Counted from the first letter of the stretch, positions 36,879 to 45,774 are shown. The stretch is 64,000 bases of DNA from Tateyamaria sp. ANG-S1 (GCF_000814025.1 NZ_JWLL01000006.1:868001-932000); one strand, 5' to 3'. Notes: generated from the sequence alone by a model not told the origin. Translations and numbers: made by a program.

Positions 36879-37340
36879 ATGCTCGACATCGCCTCGCCCG
36901 CTCCTGATTTCACGCTGCCCGACGCGGACGGCAATGACGTGACGCTCTCGGCGCTGCAAGGGGAACCGGTCGTGCTGTACTTCTATCCGCGCGACGACAC
37001 GCCTGGCTGCACCAAGGAAGCCATCGCCTTCTCCGAAAACCTGGCCGAGTTCGAAGCGGCAGGCGCCAAGATCTTCGGCATCTCCAAGGACAGCGTCGCC
37101 AGCCACGCAAAGTTCGCCAAGAAACGTGACCTCACCGTGGGTCTTCTGTCCGACGAAAACGGGTCGGTCTGCGAAGACTACGGCGTGTGGAAGGAAAAGA
37201 ACATGTACGGTAAGAAGTACATGGGCATCGAACGCACCACCTATTTGATCGATGCGGCAGGCAATGTCGCCATGACATGGCCCAAGGTCAAAGTGCCCGG
37301 CCATGCCGAGGCTGTGCTGGCGGCTGTGAAGGCGCTGTGA
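36879..37340 (+). CDS. bcp: Bcp-type thiol peroxidase
   Basis: 153 residues. The peroxidatic Cys44 is in YPRDDTPGCTKEA. The resolving Cys usually found five residues later (CxxxxC) is missing; Cys98 in NGSVCEDYG might resolve instead, as in the other Bcp subclass, or the protein is 1-Cys. It reduces hydrogen peroxide and organic peroxides using thioredoxin or a similar donor. The gene is divergent from the YhdP-like gene, 72 bases away, and ends with a strong terminator. Confidence 0.92.
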   Translation: MLDIASPAPDFTLPDADGNDVTLSALQGEPVVLYFYPRDDTPGCTKEAIAFSENLAEFEAAGAKIFGISKDSVASHAKFAKKRDLTVGLLSDENGSVCEDYGVWKEKNMYGKKYMGIERTTYLIDAAGNVAMTWPKVKVPGHAEAVLAAVKAL

Positions 37341-37348
37341 TCCGAAGG

Positions 37349-37387
37349 GGGCCTGCCGATAGGTTCCTAAGTATCGGCAGGCCCTTT
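37349..37387 (+). terminator. Perfect 13-bp hairpin terminator after bcp
   Basis: GGGCCTGCCGATA and TATCGGCAGGCCC pair without a mismatch around a 10-base loop, followed by TTT, just past the bcp stop. It may serve as a terminator in both directions. Confidence 0.82.
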
Positions 37388-37389
37388 CG

Positions 37390-37780
37390 CGTAGAAGGGT
37401 GCTTTAGAACGTGGCGTATCAGCCGGACACCAAATGAGTACAGCGCTCGTCCTGAAACAAACGCGCCCTTATTGCAAACGCAAAGCCCCTCTTGTCACAT
37501 ACAGCCCGTGAAGGCAGGTTAACGGAAACCTAACACCGAATGGCGCGCCACGATTTTCGGGTTTTTTAAATGTCGGCAGTGCGGGACCAAGCTGCCTTTC
37601 GGTGACATTGGAACGTTAGCCAACGCCAACCACCCGATGCCGACCTTGGGTTTTCGGCTGACACTTCGGTTCAGTGGAGTTGCCGTAACTAAAGCTAACG
37701 TTGCTGCAATGGTTGTTTTCAGGACACATTCAACCTGAAAACGATACTGACCACTTTTCACTTATGTATTTGCCGTGCAC
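37390..37780. other. Gene-poor stretch between bcp and the YHS gene
   Basis: About 390 bases with lower GC and no convincing gene. An 80-codon ORF on the minus strand (37519-37761) has no ribosome site or recognised domain and its composition (many Lys, Arg, Pro, His) is not protein-like. The sequence holds several short inverted repeats and A/T-rich runs. Confidence 0.6.
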
Positions 37781-37792
37781 CGCATTTTGCAT

Positions 37793-37817
37793 GGGAGCGC
37801 AAATTATTCGCGCTCCC
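37793..37817. other. 8-bp hairpin downstream of the YHS gene
   Basis: GGGAGCGC and GCGCTCCC flank the A/T-rich loop AAATTATTC, 21 bases past the YHS stop (minus strand). No T run follows on that strand. Confidence 0.5.
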
Positions 37818-37837
37818 AAAAGGCTAAAACCGTATCG

Positions 37838-38311
37838 TTAAAGCTCCGCGGCAGGCTTGCTTTCAATTTTGGTCCATTTCGACTCTGCCGTGTCGATTGT
37901 GCCGACCTTGTCTTTCTTGAACAGTTTGTGGGCGCCGTCAGACGAATTCAGGTAAAGCGTTCCGTCGACGATCGCGAAGAGCTCGGGTTGGGTGGCGATT
38001 TTCTTGCCTTTGCTCGTACCCACGGTACACCAACCGCCAAATGCCGGCGCGAACTTTGCCGGTTCCGCTTTGAAGGCTTTCTTGTTTGCTTCTGACGAGA
38101 ATTTGTAAACCGCACCTTCGTGCTCATACTTCCAGTCGGCACTGCCTTTCACCGGCTTCCCGTCTGTGTGGTAGGCCACGGGATCATACCCATTGATCGC
38201 AATCCCTTTGTCAGCGTCCGAGATAAACACTTCATCCGCTGCAAAGGCGCCGCTTGCCGCGAAAACGGTCGCGAAGAGTGCCGCAGGTCCCACTTTTTTC
38301 AGAAAAGTCAT
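37838..38311 (-). CDS. Exported YHS-domain protein
   Basis: 157 residues from the ATG at 38311, which has GGAGGAAGACT upstream. A signal peptide (FLKKVGPAALFATVFAASGA) ends AFA-AD. The mature part has the YHS signature AINGYDPVAYHTDGKPVKGS, then FSSEANKKAFKAEPAKFAP and GGWCTVGTSKG. YHS domains often bind copper or other metals; here only one Cys is present, so the function is uncertain. Such secreted YHS proteins are common in marine bacteria. The product is probably periplasmic. Confidence 0.85.
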   Translation of the reverse strand: MTFLKKVGPAALFATVFAASGAFAADEVFISDADKGIAINGYDPVAYHTDGKPVKGSADWKYEHEGAVYKFSSEANKKAFKAEPAKFAPAFGGWCTVGTSKGKKIATQPELFAIVDGTLYLNSSDGAHKLFKKDKVGTIDTAESKWTKIESKPAAEL

Positions 38312-38984
38312 AGTCTTCCTCCAGTTGGTATCGGTCGGTTTGGTTCGGGTTGGCCCAATCAAAATGCAAATTGGTGATCTGACGGGCTCAATTCAAAATT
38401 GGGTTTTCGCAATCGTTCTCAAGTCTCTGCCAATCACGTCGACTTAACAGATTGAGCAGCTTTAGTTGATCAGTCCCGATGCGAAGCTGCTTTGATTTAA
38501 AAGAGAAATATGGAGCGCTCTCGCTGCCTCACGCGAGGTCTCCTGGACCTTTTCACTGCACATAAAAACTTCGTTTGTTTGCGTGACCAAGAATGTCTCA
38601 ATCTTGGAAGGTTCCGCCTCAATCTAGGCGGCGGCATTGGCAAAAATGTGCTCCAACTCGCCATCCACTGGAAGCACGCCAGTGCAACACCAAACAACGC
38701 GCAGGCCCCATGGCGCAACCCGACAATGCTCACCGCCTCCCACACATTGGTCATCCAAGTTAACACAGCCCCAAAAATGGCATGCCAGAACCAGCCTGAC
38801 CCGGACCGCAACGCGACGCCCCCCTTGTAGGGAACCGACGATCCATGGATACCTTTGATCCGTCGACGCACATCTCAAACGCGATGAGCGGCGCGCCGCT
38901 GACGGAATTGCCGGGATCAGGACATATGCCACACCGCGAATACACCTCCGCAAAGTCTCGGGCCAATCTGCCCATACTCGCCTC
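38312..38984. other. Intergenic region, no gene recognised
   Basis: About 670 bases. The first 200 contain the divergent upstream region of the YHS gene. Minus-strand ORFs of 124 codons (38497-38871) and longer overlapping frames exist, but none has a ribosome site, a known domain or normal composition. A decayed gene is possible: one minus frame gives a hydrophobic segment around 38680-38760. Confidence 0.55.
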
Positions 38985-39794
38985 ATGATACCCCTCGCCC
39001 AAATGGCCGAGGCGGTGCTGCGTACTGCTGACGGTCGGGAAAAGACGGCCCTCTCGCGCAAGCTCGCCGCCGAATGGAAAGCCGCCCGCGCCGACAGCCA
39101 GACGCCCGACATCGGCAGCGCAAACCCACCGCTCCACCCTGCGCGCCCCGCCAAGCCCGAACTGCTCAGCCCCCGCGACGTGCCACGCCGCCGCCCCGGC
39201 AGCCCCGAAGGGCGCATCGCCCTGCTGCACGCCGTCGCCCATATCGAACTGAACGCCGTCGACCTGCACTGGGACATCATCGCCCGCTTCACCCACGTGC
39301 CCATGCCCATGGGCTTCTACGACGACTGGGTCAAAGCGGCGGACGAAGAGTCGAAGCACTTCAACCTTATGTGCGACTGCCTCGAAGAGCTGGGCAGCCA
39401 CTACGGTGCCCTGCCCGCCCACGCGGGCATGTGGCGCGCCGCCGAAGACACGGCAACCGATTTCATGGGCCGCCTCGCTGTCGTCCCCATGGTGCTCGAA
39501 GCGCGCGGGCTCGATGTCACCCCCGGCATGATCGAAGTGTTCCGCAAGGCCAAACTCGAAAGCGCCGTCGCTGCACTCGAAACAATCTACAGCGAAGAGG
39601 TCGCCCATGTCGCCTACGGCTCAAAATGGTTCCACTTCCTTTGCGGCCGCGACAACCTCGACCCCAAAGACGCTTTTCACGATCTGGTTCAACGCTACTT
39701 CCACAGCCCCCTCAAGCCCCCCTTTAACGAGGAGAAGCGTGCCGAGGCTGGGCTGCCTCCGGACTTCTACTGGCCCCTCGCCGTCGCCGACTGA
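38985..39794 (+). CDS. DUF455 ferritin-like protein
   Basis: 269 residues. The central region has the DUF455 ferritin-like pattern: HAVAHIELNAVDLHWDII and DEESKHFNLMCDCLEELGS, with a further E..H in YSEEVAHVAYGSKWF. These Glu and His residues can form a di-iron or other di-metal site. The N terminus is Pro/Arg-rich and low-complexity (RDVPRRRPGSPEG). The family is found in proteobacteria, function unknown. The gene is monocistronic. Confidence 0.88.
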   Translation: MIPLAQMAEAVLRTADGREKTALSRKLAAEWKAARADSQTPDIGSANPPLHPARPAKPELLSPRDVPRRRPGSPEGRIALLHAVAHIELNAVDLHWDIIARFTHVPMPMGFYDDWVKAADEESKHFNLMCDCLEELGSHYGALPAHAGMWRAAEDTATDFMGRLAVVPMVLEARGLDVTPGMIEVFRKAKLESAVAALETIYSEEVAHVAYGSKWFHFLCGRDNLDPKDAFHDLVQRYFHSPLKPPFNEEKRAEAGLPPDFYWPLAVAD

Positions 39795-39956
39795 CCAGAC
39801 ACACCCGTATGTCATTATGGGCGGTTTTTCGCCAATCTGACACATTTCGGCACCGCTTTTTGCCGGATCGCGACGTCAGACTTGCCGCCAAAGCGGTGTG
39901 ACTTTATGCACAGGCGTTAAGGTGTCGTGTTTGGGGATATTGACGCCGGGACTGGG

Positions 39957-41309
39957 ATGGGACAAGGGACGAGGATTTTGCGGACACGCCTCGCGATCAA
40001 ATGGCACGGCCTACTGGAACGTTATTTCCCGGAGCGGCGCGTGTTTCTGAAATCGGACAATGACACCCGATTCATCCGCCTCCGACCCGGCACCCAACTG
40101 ATCGCATTTACGGGCAGCTCCTTCCTCGTGGCCTGGGCCATCATCGCCACCGCTATCCTGCTCATGGACAGCATCGGAGCGGGCAATTTCCGCGAACAGG
40201 CCAAGCGTGATCAACGTACATACCAGGCACGACTGAACGATCTTGCAGGCCAGCGCGACGCTCGCGCAGAGGAAGCGCTCGCCGCCCAAAACCGCTTTAA
40301 CGCCGCCCTCGAACAGATCTCGGTCATGCAATCGGAACTCCTCGCATCCGAGACGCGCCGCCGCGAACTTGAGACCGGGATCGAAGTGATCCAGTCCACG
40401 CTGCGCGGCACGATGAAAGACCGCGAAGCCGCACGCACCCAGCTGGCAGAGCTTCAGGAACAGGTCGAAACCGGTGGGGCGGGCACGGCGCTGGCCGCAA
40501 ATTCTGGTGGGGCACCCATAGATTTTGTAGCCCAGGCGCTCGCCAAAACCGCCGCCGAACGGGACCAGATCGAAAAGGACGCGCAGGACGCCCTGCTCGC
40601 CGCCGACGAGATGGCCACCGAGATTGCGCTCATGAAAGAGCAGAACGACCAGATCTTCCGCCAGCTCGAAGAGGCGATGACCGTCTCCGTCGCACCGCTG
40701 GACAAGATGTTCCGCGCCGCAGGCATGCCGACCGACCAGATCATCGAAGAGGTGCGGCGCGGCTACTCCGGCCAGGGTGGCCCGCTCACACCCCTGTCGT
40801 TCTCGACCCGCGGGGAAGAGCCCAGCCCCGACACACGCCGCGCCAACCGTCTGCTGAACCAGATGGACACGCTCAACCTCTACCGGATCGCTGCGGAAAA
40901 GGCGCCGTTTGCGACACCGGTCAAGGACTCCTTCCGCTTCACATCCGGCTTCGGCTTCCGCCGCGACCCCAAAACCGGCGGACGGCGGATGCACAACGGC
41001 GTCGATTTCGCCGCCGCGAACGGCACACCGCTTTACGCCACAGCCGACGGCGTCGTCACCCATGCAGGCTGGCAATCGGGCTACGGGCGACTTGTCAAAA
41101 TTCAACATGAATTCGGGATTGAAACCCGCTACGCGCATCTCTCACGGCTTCGTGTGAAAGTTGGTCAAAAGGTCTCGCGCGGGGACCGGATAGGTGATAT
41201 GGGAGCGTCCGGACGGGTCACTGGCGTGCATCTGCACTACGAAGTCCGCGTCGGCGGAAAAGCCGTCAACCCGATGATCTATATCAAGGCAGCCAACGAT
41301 GTTTTCTAA
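39957..41309 (+). CDS. M23 (LytM) peptidoglycan endopeptidase, membrane-anchored
   Basis: 450 residues from the ATG at 39957; an in-frame GTG at 39927 is an alternative. One transmembrane helix (about residues 50-68, LVAWAIIATAILLMDSIG) is followed by a long coiled coil rich in Glu, Gln and Arg (about 80-250) and a C-terminal M23 domain. The zinc ligands are in RRMHNGVDFAA (H346, D350) and HLHYEVR (H425-x-H427). It would cleave peptidoglycan cross-links in the periplasm. Its 3' end overlaps the bactofilin start by 11 bases, suggesting the two work together at a cell-shape site. Confidence 0.93.
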   Translation: MGQGTRILRTRLAIKWHGLLERYFPERRVFLKSDNDTRFIRLRPGTQLIAFTGSSFLVAWAIIATAILLMDSIGAGNFREQAKRDQRTYQARLNDLAGQRDARAEEALAAQNRFNAALEQISVMQSELLASETRRRELETGIEVIQSTLRGTMKDREAARTQLAELQEQVETGGAGTALAANSGGAPIDFVAQALAKTAAERDQIEKDAQDALLAADEMATEIALMKEQNDQIFRQLEEAMTVSVAPLDKMFRAAGMPTDQIIEEVRRGYSGQGGPLTPLSFSTRGEEPSPDTRRANRLLNQMDTLNLYRIAAEKAPFATPVKDSFRFTSGFGFRRDPKTGGRRMHNGVDFAAANGTPLYATADGVVTHAGWQSGYGRLVKIQHEFGIETRYAHLSRLRVKVGQKVSRGDRIGDMGASGRVTGVHLHYEVRVGGKAVNPMIYIKAANDVF

Positions 41310-41808
41310 GAGCAAAATCAACGAACCTGGCCCCAGTTCCGATGCGGCCAAACCCGCGGCACCGGCCGCCCCTGCCCCCGCAGCGCCCAAGCCGCAAAGC
41401 GAATTCAAGGCCAGCGCGCCCAAGGCGAAACCACCCGCCTCGCTGCTGTCGGCTGATCTGCACATCACCGGCAACATGAAAACCACCGGCGACATCCAGG
41501 TCGAAGGCACGGTCGAAGGCGACATTCGCGCCCACCTGCTGACCATCGGTGAAAGCGCCACGATCAAGGGCGAAGTCGTCGCAGACGATGTCGTGATCAA
41601 CGGCCGCATCGTGGGCCGCGTGCGTGGCCTTAAAGTGCGCCTGACGTCGACAGCCCGTGTCGAAGGCGACATCATCCACAAGACCATCGCCATCGAGTCC
41701 GGTGCCCATTTCGAAGGCTCCGTGCAGCGTCAGGACGATCCGCTGAACGCCGGTGGCAACAAGCCCAAGCCGCAGCAACCGGCCCCCGCGCCTCAGCAAA
41801 ACGGCTAA
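41299..41808 (+). CDS. Bactofilin
   Basis: 169 residues. A Pro/Ala/Lys-rich disordered N terminus (to about residue 45) leads to the bactofilin core: ADLHITGNMKTTGDIQVEGT, GDIRAHLLTIGESATIKGEV and further right-handed beta-helix repeats, with a Pro-rich tail. Bactofilins polymerise into cytoskeletal filaments and recruit peptidoglycan enzymes. The 11-base overlap with the M23 peptidase gene is the arrangement seen for BacA-LmdC-like pairs in stalked alphaproteobacteria. A terminator follows within the next ORF. Confidence 0.95.
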   Translation: MFSKSKINEPGPSSDAAKPAAPAAPAPAAPKPQSEFKASAPKAKPPASLLSADLHITGNMKTTGDIQVEGTVEGDIRAHLLTIGESATIKGEVVADDVVINGRIVGRVRGLKVRLTSTARVEGDIIHKTIAIESGAHFEGSVQRQDDPLNAGGNKPKPQQPAPAPQQNG

Positions 41809-41817
41809 ATTCTATAC

Positions 41818-43284
41818 ATGACAGATCAACGGGCGCCCCAGACCACTGCGGCGCCCGTTTTTCATGCGGGCTTCTGCGCGGAACGCAGCCGTCCCTACAT
41901 CCTTGCCGCCGCTGTTCTCGCCACATCCATCGGATTGATAGACGGCCATGTTGTCGCCATCGCCTTGCCCGCCATGCGCGACAGTCTGGGCGCCGATCTG
42001 ATGCAGGCGCAGTGGATTCACAACGCCTACATGCTCACCCTCTCGGCCGTTATCCTTGTGGGCGGGGCCATGGGCGACCGCTTCGGACTGGGCCGCGTCT
42101 TCGGCCTCGGCATCATACTCTTTGTCGTGGCCTCCATCTTCTGCGCCATTGCACCAAGCCCATGGTTCATGATCATCGCACGCGCGGTGCAGGGGATCGG
42201 GGCCGCCATCATGGTACCCGGTTCACTGGCGCTGATCGCCCGCGCCTACCCTAGGGACAGCCGGGGGCGCGCCATCGGTATCTGGGCCGCTGCCTCTGCG
42301 CTGACGACCGCAGCCGGACCCATTATCGGCGGGCTTGCCCTGACCATCGGCGGCCCCGAGATGTGGCGCTGGATTTTCGCGATCAACCTGCCGCTTGGCG
42401 GCGTCGCGCTCTACTTGCTCTGGCAGCATCTGGCCGAGGACCCGAAAAGGGACGAGGCCAACGTGGACATCAGCGGTGCCCTCACCGCCACCCTCGCCCT
42501 TCTCGCCATCGCCTGGGGCCTCACCTCGCTCGACCACGGCGGCAACGCCACACTCTGGCTCGCGGGTGGAGCCATGATGCTGCTGGTCTTCATCTGGACC
42601 CAAAGCCGCAGCACGCATCCCATGATGCCGCTCACGCTCTTTGCGTCCCGCCCATTCTCCGCTGCCAACGCGCTAAGCTTCACGCTCTATTCCGCGCTCT
42701 CGATCATGTTCTTCTTCATGCCCATGACCTTCATCACAGGCTGGGGCCTGAGCGAGATTGAAGCGTCCGCCGCCTTCGCACCGATGTCGATCTTCATATC
42801 TTTGCTCTCGGCCCGCGCGGGCAAACTCGCCGACCGCATCGGCCCCGCCCCACTGCTCATGGGCGGCTCGCTCGTCGTGGCCATGGGCTACGCCACCATG
42901 GCCCTCCTCGCGCCCGCGCAGAATTTCTGGGGCCACATCCTGCCTGCCATGTGCCTCGTCGGTCTCGGCATGGCCGCCGTTGCAGCACCGCTTTCTACCG
43001 CAGTAATGGCCGCCGTACATGAGACACAGTCCGGCATCGCGTCAGGCATCAACAACGCGGTAACCCGCATGGCCAGTCTGATCTCCGTCGCCGCCGTGGG
43101 CGGCATCATTGCGGCCCTCTATGCGGGCGCAGGCGGCACGGCGAGCTTCGGCGTAGCAAGCGATACGGCAGGCCACACCGCCGCCATGACAGCAGCCTTT
43201 TCGGGGCTCGCCTGGATCGCTACTACGCTCGCCCTGATCAGCGCCGCCTTGGGCTGGCTGACACGCAGCGTAACCAAACCTTAA
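41818..43284 (+). CDS. MFS exporter, DHA2 (14-TM) family
   Basis: 488 residues with about 14 transmembrane helices and the DHA2 motifs LIDGHVVAIALPAMRDSLG, MGDRFGLGRVF, GIGAAIMVPGSLALI and PIIGGLALTIGGPEMWRWIF. This group exports drugs, dyes or metabolites using the proton gradient. The start is uncertain: the annotated first 15 codons contain a perfect terminator hairpin (41828-41862), and no other in-frame ATG occurs before helix 1. A non-ATG start downstream is possible. Confidence 0.88.
   Translation: MTDQRAPQTTAAPVFHAGFCAERSRPYILAAAVLATSIGLIDGHVVAIALPAMRDSLGADLMQAQWIHNAYMLTLSAVILVGGAMGDRFGLGRVFGLGIILFVVASIFCAIAPSPWFMIIARAVQGIGAAIMVPGSLALIARAYPRDSRGRAIGIWAAASALTTAAGPIIGGLALTIGGPEMWRWIFAINLPLGGVALYLLWQHLAEDPKRDEANVDISGALTATLALLAIAWGLTSLDHGGNATLWLAGGAMMLLVFIWTQSRSTHPMMPLTLFASRPFSAANALSFTLYSALSIMFFFMPMTFITGWGLSEIEASAAFAPMSIFISLLSARAGKLADRIGPAPLLMGGSLVVAMGYATMALLAPAQNFWGHILPAMCLVGLGMAAVAAPLSTAVMAAVHETQSGIASGINNAVTRMASLISVAAVGGIIAALYAGAGGTASFGVASDTAGHTAAMTAAFSGLAWIATTLALISAALGWLTRSVTKP
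41828..41862 (+). terminator. Terminator for the bactofilin gene, inside the MFS 5' end
   Basis: AACGGGCGCC and GGCGCCCGTT form a perfect 10-bp stem around a 12-base loop, followed by TTT, 20 bases past the bactofilin stop. It overlaps codons 4-15 of the MFS ORF, so either the MFS gene starts later or its mRNA begins in this hairpin. Confidence 0.8.
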
Positions 43285-43341
43285 CCTTCGTAAATTTCCA
43301 GGTAAGGTGAGCGTCGTTGCGCAACCACCTGTCTTCGCAAC

Positions 43342-43368
43342 AAAAAAGGGCGCGAAAATCCCGCGCCC
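43342..43368 (-). terminator. Terminator after the cyclophilin genes
   Basis: Stem GGGCGCG / CGCGCCC with a 7-base loop; on the minus strand it is followed by six T, 30 bases past the stop of the periplasmic cyclophilin. Confidence 0.82.
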
Positions 43369-43376
43369 CTCCAATT

Positions 43377-43392
43377 TGTCCCCGCGGGGACA
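43377..43392. repeat. Palindrome TGTCCCCGCGGGGACA, copy 1
   Basis: A perfect 16-bp palindrome between the stop of the periplasmic cyclophilin gene and its terminator. An identical copy lies at 43908-43923. Confidence 0.85.
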
Positions 43393-43397
43393 GATTT

Positions 43398-43958
43398 TCA
43401 CTCGGTCACAGTGACCTTCGTCATGACATCCGGCCGCCCTTCAATGGCACCAGATCGCGGATGCCCGCGCTTGATCTGATCCAGCACCTCAAGCCCCGAT
43501 GTCACACGGCCAACCACGGTATATTGCCCGTCCAGAAACGGCCCCGGCTGGAACATGATAAAGAACTGGCTGTTGGCACTGTTCGGGCTCTGCGACCGCG
43601 CCATGCCGACGACGCCACGATCAAAAGTGATGTCCGAGAACTCCGCCGGAAGATCAGGTTGATCCGAACCACCGGTCCCCGCACGACGCCCGTTGTAGTC
43701 GGCGGTTGTATCGCCAAACTGCACGTCGCCCGTCTGCGCCATGAACCCGTCGATCACGCGGTGAAAGGCAACGCCATCATACTCGCCACCCTCGGCCAGC
43801 GCCATGATGCGCGCGACGTGTTGCGGCGCCGTATCCTCGAGCAGATCAATGGCGATGGTTCCATTAGCCTCCCCCGCCACTTCGATCTCAAGTCCCGACG
43901 CCAGGGCTGTCCCCGCGGGGACAGCGAGGGCTGCGGCAGCGATCAGGTTACGCCACAT
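43398..43958 (-). CDS. Periplasmic peptidyl-prolyl isomerase (cyclophilin)
   Basis: 186 residues with a short signal peptide (WRNLIAAAALAVPAGTALA) ending ALA-S. The cyclophilin core shows VAFHRVIDGFMAQTGDVQFG, GTGGSDQPDLPAEF, SPNSANSQFFIMF and DGQYTVVGRVTSG. It catalyses proline isomerisation during folding of exported proteins. Its start overlaps the 3' end of the cytosolic cyclophilin gene by 11 bases, so they are probably co-translated. Confidence 0.92.
   Translation of the reverse strand: MWRNLIAAAALAVPAGTALASGLEIEVAGEANGTIAIDLLEDTAPQHVARIMALAEGGEYDGVAFHRVIDGFMAQTGDVQFGDTTADYNGRRAGTGGSDQPDLPAEFSDITFDRGVVGMARSQSPNSANSQFFIMFQPGPFLDGQYTVVGRVTSGLEVLDQIKRGHPRSGAIEGRPDVMTKVTVTE
43908..43923. 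repeat. Palindrome TGTCCCCGCGGGGACA, copy 2
   Basis: A second, identical 16-bp palindrome, inside the signal-peptide codons of the periplasmic cyclophilin, 531 bases from copy 1 near the 3' end of the same gene. Confidence 0.85.
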
Positions 43959-44457
43959 CAGCGGCCACCTTCACGCTGATCATGCGGTCGGGCTCGGCTG
44001 GCGGCTCGCCGCGGGTGATGGCATCCACGTGCTCCATCCCTTCGATGACCTGGCCGTAGACGGTGTATTGCCCGTTCAGGAAATCATTGTCCTTGAAGTT
44101 GATGAAGAACTGCGAGTTTGCGCTGTTCGGGTTCGCAGACCGGGCGGCACCCAGCGAGCCGCGGGCGTGCGGGATCTTGGAGAACTCGGCAGGCAGATCG
44201 GGTTTGTCCGAGCCACCGGTGCCCGCCATGCGGATGTTGAACCCGTCTTCCATGTCGCCGTGCTGCACGTCGCCCGTCTGCGCCATGAAGCCGTCGATCA
44301 CGCGGTGGAACGCGACGTTGTCGTACTCGCCAGCGCGCGCCAGTTCCTTCATCCGTTCCACGTGCTGCGGGGCCACGTCGGGCAGCAGCTGTATGGTGAC
44401 GGTGCCGCCCTTCAGCTCCATCAGGATCGTGTTTTCAGGGTCTTTGATCTCGGCCAT
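43948..44457 (-). CDS. Cytosolic peptidyl-prolyl isomerase (cyclophilin)
   Basis: 169 residues without a signal peptide. The core shows VAFHRVIDGFMAQTGDVQHG, GTGGSDKPDLPAEF, NPNSANSQFFINF and NGQYTVYGQVIEGM. It is the upstream paralogue of the periplasmic cyclophilin; the pair places one copy in the cytosol and one in the periplasm. The gene is divergent from pgk with a 129-base shared region. Confidence 0.92.
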   Translation of the reverse strand: MAEIKDPENTILMELKGGTVTIQLLPDVAPQHVERMKELARAGEYDNVAFHRVIDGFMAQTGDVQHGDMEDGFNIRMAGTGGSDKPDLPAEFSKIPHARGSLGAARSANPNSANSQFFINFKDNDFLNGQYTVYGQVIEGMEHVDAITRGEPPAEPDRMISVKVAADVA

Positions 44458-44586
44458 GTCTGCCTCTTTCCATTCAGGTTGGGCACCTACCTAAGCCTGT
44501 GGACGCCGAGGGACAAGTCACCCGGTTGACCCAAGGGACATTTGCCGCGATGGAAGGGGCGACCGCTGAATGAAGGAGTGCGCGAG

Positions 44587-45774
44587 ATGGGCTGGAAATC
44601 GCTGGATGACATGGACCTCAAGTCCAAGCGCGTGCTGACCCGTGTGGACATCAACGTCCCCATGGAGAACGGCCGCGTCACAGACGCCACAAGGATCGAA
44701 CGGATCGTGCCCACCATCACCGACATCCGCGCCAAGGGCGGCAGCCCGGTGCTGCTCGCCCACTTCGGACGGCCAAAAGGCCAGCCCAATCCGGAGATGT
44801 CCTTGCAGCCGTTGGTGCCTGCACTGGAAGAGGCGTTTGGCTGCCCTGTCACCTTTGTCGAACGTCCCAGTCGGGACTGGATTGATCAGCAGTCAAGCGA
44901 CGCGGTGATCCTTGTGGAGAACACCCGCTTCTCGGCAATGGAAGAGGCCAACGATCCGCAGATGGCGCAGTTCCTCGCGACGCTGGGCGATGTCTTTTGC
45001 AACGACGCCTTCTCGGCCGCGCACCGAGCGCATGCCTCAACCACCGGGGTTGCACATCTGTTGCCCAATTGCGCAGGTCGGTTGATGCAGACCGAGCTGG
45101 AGGCGCTGGAGGCTGCGCTGTCCACGCCCAAGCGCCCAGTGGGTGCCGTGGTTGGCGGGGCCAAGGTGTCGACCAAGCTGGACCTGCTGCAGAACCTTGT
45201 GAAGAAGATCGACGTGCTGATCATTGGCGGCGGCATGGCGAACACCTTCATTGCTGCGCAGGGCGCGGACCTTGGCGCGTCTCTGCAAGAAGCCGATCTG
45301 CATGACACCGCGCGGGACATCATGGCGGCTGCGAAAGAGGCCGGGTGCAAGGTGATCCTGCCCAGCGACGGGCGCGTCGCGCGGGAGTTCAAGGCGGGTG
45401 CGGCGCATGAAGTGATTGCCCTTGGGCAAGACACGGCGCTCGCTGACGATCAGATGGTGCTGGATGCAGGCGATGCGGCGGCAGAGGCCATCGCGCGGTG
45501 TTTTGACGATTTGGAAACCTTGATCTGGAACGGGCCGCTGGGCGCCTTTGAAATTGCGCCCTTCGACACGGCCACCATGGCGGCGGCCAAAGCGGCGGCA
45601 GAGCTGACCAAAGCGGGCAAGCTCGTCACCGTCGCGGGCGGCGGTGACACGGTTGCGGCTCTGAATCAGGCGGGTGTGGCCGAGGACTTTACGTACATCT
45701 CAACCGCCGGCGGCGCGTTTCTGGAATGGATGGAGGGCAAGGAGTTGCCCGGCGTCGCGGCATTGATGCAATAA
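44587..45774 (+). CDS. pgk: Phosphoglycerate kinase
   Basis: 395 residues from the ATG at 44587, with AAGGAG about 10 bases upstream; an earlier start at 44542 is not supported. The N-terminal [19 protein letters not shown] and the C-terminal WNGPLGAFE and [11 protein letters not shown] are typical. It makes ATP from 1,3-bisphosphoglycerate in glycolysis. It is separated from the gap genes; its promoter region has TTGACC at 44525-44530 but no TTARCGNTAA palindrome, unlike gap and pdh. Confidence 0.96.
   Translation: MGWKSLDDMDLKSKRVLTRVDINVPMENGRVTDATRIERIVPTITDIRAKGGSPVLLAHFGRPKGQPNPEMSLQPLVPALEEAFGCPVTFVERPSRDWIDQQSSDAVILVENTRFSAMEEANDPQMAQFLATLGDVFCNDAFSAAHRAHASTTGVAHLLPNCAGRLMQTELEALEAALSTPKRPVGAVVGGAKVSTKLDLLQNLVKKIDVLIIGGGMANTFIAAQGADLGASLQEADLHDTARDIMAAAKEAGCKVILPSDGRVAREFKAGAAHEVIALGQDTALADDQMVLDAGDAAAEAIARCFDDLETLIWNGPLGAFEIAPFDTATMAAAKAAAELTKAGKLVTVAGGGDTVAALNQAGVAEDFTYISTAGGAFLEWMEGKELPGVAALMQ

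Noticed and set aside
37519-37761. 80-codon minus-strand ORF between bcp and the YHS gene
   Set aside because: No ribosome site, no family and unusual composition; treated as non-coding.
38497-38871. 124-codon minus-strand ORF before the DUF455 gene
   Set aside because: Tail is Arg-rich and low quality, several frames are equally open and none has a ribosome site; possibly a decayed gene but not supportable.
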